A stretch of 41,142 nucleotides of DNA from an uncultured Prochlorococcus sp. (GTDB lineage Bacteria > Cyanobacteriota > Cyanobacteriia > PCC-6307 > Cyanobiaceae). Below the pieces are notes generated by a model. That model ran no database searches, had not been told where the DNA came from, and saw nothing but the letters and a program-made list of their open reading frames with translations. Every line of letters starts with the position of its first letter. Position 1 is the stretch's first letter. The position numbers and the translations under genes were made by a program. Shown here piece after piece: positions 40,086 through 41,142 of this stretch. Location: the NCBI GenBank assembly GCA_902589115.1, contig CACIRS010000010.1, positions 1-41,142 on the forward strand, written 5' to 3'.

Positions 40086-40898
40086 ATGAAAAAGAACCAA
40101 GCACAAAAAGTCTTCTTAGTATTGATAGCATCAATACTAAGTTTGATCATCTGTAATCCAACAATTGCTTTAAATAACCCTGAATTGCTTCCTGAGACTC
40201 AAACACCTGTTATAGACCTAGCTAGAGCTTTGACTGAAAATCAAAAAGCCAAACTAGAGTCTTCTCTAAATGAGTATGAAAAGGAAACGGGATGGAAAAT
40301 ACGCGTACTTTCACAGTATGAAAATACTCCTGGACTAGCAGTCAAAGAATATTGGGGACTAGATGAAAGAAGCTTATTAATAGTAGCTGATCCAAGAGGT
40401 GGAAATTTACTAAATTTCAATGTAGGAGATGCATACTTTGCTTTGATGCCAAGAATATTTTGGGTAGAGCTTCAAACAAGATTTGGCAATCAGTATTATG
40501 TAAGAGATAATGGTGAAGATGGAGCAATAATAGATACAATTAGTGCGGTGGAAGTCTGCTTAGATAAAGGTGGATGTCAAGTTGTACCTGGTCTAGCTAA
40601 TGAACAATGGGTATGGACCTTCTCAGCCTCTATTTTAGGTGGATTAATAGCAGGATTTGCGGCTTTCCCTAGGAAAGAAGGTCAACTTATTGCTTGGGGA
40701 TGGTTATTGTTAGTTTCTCCATTATGGTTAATGCTCTTTGGATTATTTGGTATTACACCTGTTATAACTCGTACAAGTGATTTAATACCAATTCTAAGAA
40801 ATAGCCTGGGTTTTATAGGCGGAATAATATCCGCCTATTTAATAGCACAATCAACATTTGGTAAGAAATTTTATCAAAATGAGAATGGTCAATTATAA
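40086..40898 (+). CDS. TPM-domain protein, Psb32/TLP18.3-like
   Basis: This is a 270-residue protein with a signal peptide (SLIICNPTIAL...). The TPM domain (about 35-160) contains TPVIDLARALTENQKAKLES, WKIRVLSQYE and a closing NQYYVRDNGEDGAIIDTISAV. Three to four membrane helices follow in the C-terminal part (WVWTFSASILGGLIAGFAAF, then WLLLVSPLWLMLFGLFGI). TLP18.3 and Psb32 assist photosystem II repair in the thylakoid lumen. A Psb32-like role is an inference from the layout; the C-terminal helices are more numerous than the single anchor of typical Psb32. It overlaps the convergent gene by six bases. Confidence 0.75.
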   Translation: MKKNQAQKVFLVLIASILSLIICNPTIALNNPELLPETQTPVIDLARALTENQKAKLESSLNEYEKETGWKIRVLSQYENTPGLAVKEYWGLDERSLLIVADPRGGNLLNFNVGDAYFALMPRIFWVELQTRFGNQYYVRDNGEDGAIIDTISAVEVCLDKGGCQVVPGLANEQWVWTFSASILGGLIAGFAAFPRKEGQLIAWGWLLLVSPLWLMLFGLFGITPVITRTSDLIPILRNSLGFIGGIISAYLIAQSTFGKKFYQNENGQL

Positions 40899-41142
40899 AC
40901 AATCTTCTTCATTGAAAAGCTTAGCAATTTCAATAATTTTTAATGCTGATTTAACATCACCATCTTCAGGTAAAGCTCCTAACAATGGAGATATAAGTTC
41001 TTCATTTAACCTCCATTTCCCTAATTCCATTTCGTCTCTTGTTATGATCTTATTGAATCCATGTTGCTTTAAACCTCTAAGCAAAAAATCAGATTCTACA
41101 AAGTGTTTTCTTGGGCAAACATGAATACCTAAATCGTATTTC
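40893..41142 (-). CDS. C-terminal part of an unidentified protein, cut by the window edge
   Basis: A minus-strand frame runs from the right edge to TAA 40893-40895, giving 82 complete residues. The part beyond the internal ATG-like start at 41084 is also open and protein-like (YDLGIHVCPRKHFVESDFLL), so the gene extends outside. The C-terminus has RDEMELGKWRLNEELISPLL and a helical end (VKSALKIIEIAKLFNEED). Its domain cannot be named from this fragment. It converges with the TPM gene, with six bases of overlap. Confidence 0.6.
   Translation of the reverse strand, partial: KYDLGIHVCPRKHFVESDFLLRGLKQHGFNKIITRDEMELGKWRLNEELISPLLGALPEDGDVKSALKIIEIAKLFNEEDCL

Noticed and set aside
40858-41124. Plus-strand frame of 88 codons
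   Set aside because: Runs through the stop of the TPM gene and antisense to the edge gene, which has the more protein-like pattern.
1-41142. CRISPR array, insertion sequence or integrase
   Set aside because: No regularly spaced direct repeats, transposase or integrase motifs were seen in any translated frame.

Overview
The window looks like a piece of a low-light-adapted marine picocyanobacterial chromosome, most likely Prochlorococcus. The DNA is strongly A+T rich and densely coded. It carries a chlorophyll-biosynthesis cyclase (acsF) beside a C-terminally extended plant-type ferredoxin, a small high-light-inducible (Hli) chlorophyll-binding protein, a Psb32/TLP18.3-like TPM protein, and the many short lineage-specific ORFs typical of this group. 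No phycobilisome gene is seen. The genus is inferred from composition and gene content, not proven.

Layout. 1-1600: end of clpS, a small conserved protein, a DUF2103 protein and a TauE/SafE permease. 1600-16250: an accessory, island-like stretch of short, mostly single genes on both strands. Many encode exported, lipid-anchored or one-helix membrane proteins of unknown function. It also holds the Hli gene, a calcium-binding-repeat metalloprotease (9533-10738), a DUF2939 protein, a TVP38/TMEM64 (VTT) membrane protein and two pairs of dispersed paralogues. Several genes here are below 60 codons. 17005-18901: acsF, the FdC2-like ferredoxin and a conserved protein. 

19400-35270: an apparently complete type IV pilus locus in two converging halves. 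The plus strand has a small exported protein, the secretin pilQ, pilN, pilO, two unknown membrane proteins, a pilV-like pseudopilin and pilM. The minus strand, read right to left, has a PilP-like lipoprotein, a large cysteine-rich pseudopilin, pilB, pilT and pilC. A DUF805 gene and the prepilin peptidase pilD (plus) and the major pilin pilA (minus) close the locus. PilD processes the three prepilins, PilB and PilT power extension and retraction, PilC/M/N/O form the inner platform, and PilQ is the outer-membrane pore.

35270-36228: nearly 1 kb without a convincing gene. It contains a structured leader upstream of pilA and a less A+T-rich, hairpin-bearing stretch behind a good -10 box, which may be an RNA gene. 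36229-41142: housekeeping genes purK, aroB, a MidA-type methyltransferase, a TPM-domain protein and a gene cut by the right edge.

The best leads are the compact pilus locus with its PilP-like and cysteine-rich additions, the palindrome at the pilQ promoter, the pilA leader and adjacent candidate RNA, the AcsF/FdC2 pairing with an overlapping upstream ORF, and two long inverted repeats lying directly upstream of small ORFs. Protein names come from family motifs read by eye; no database search was possible.
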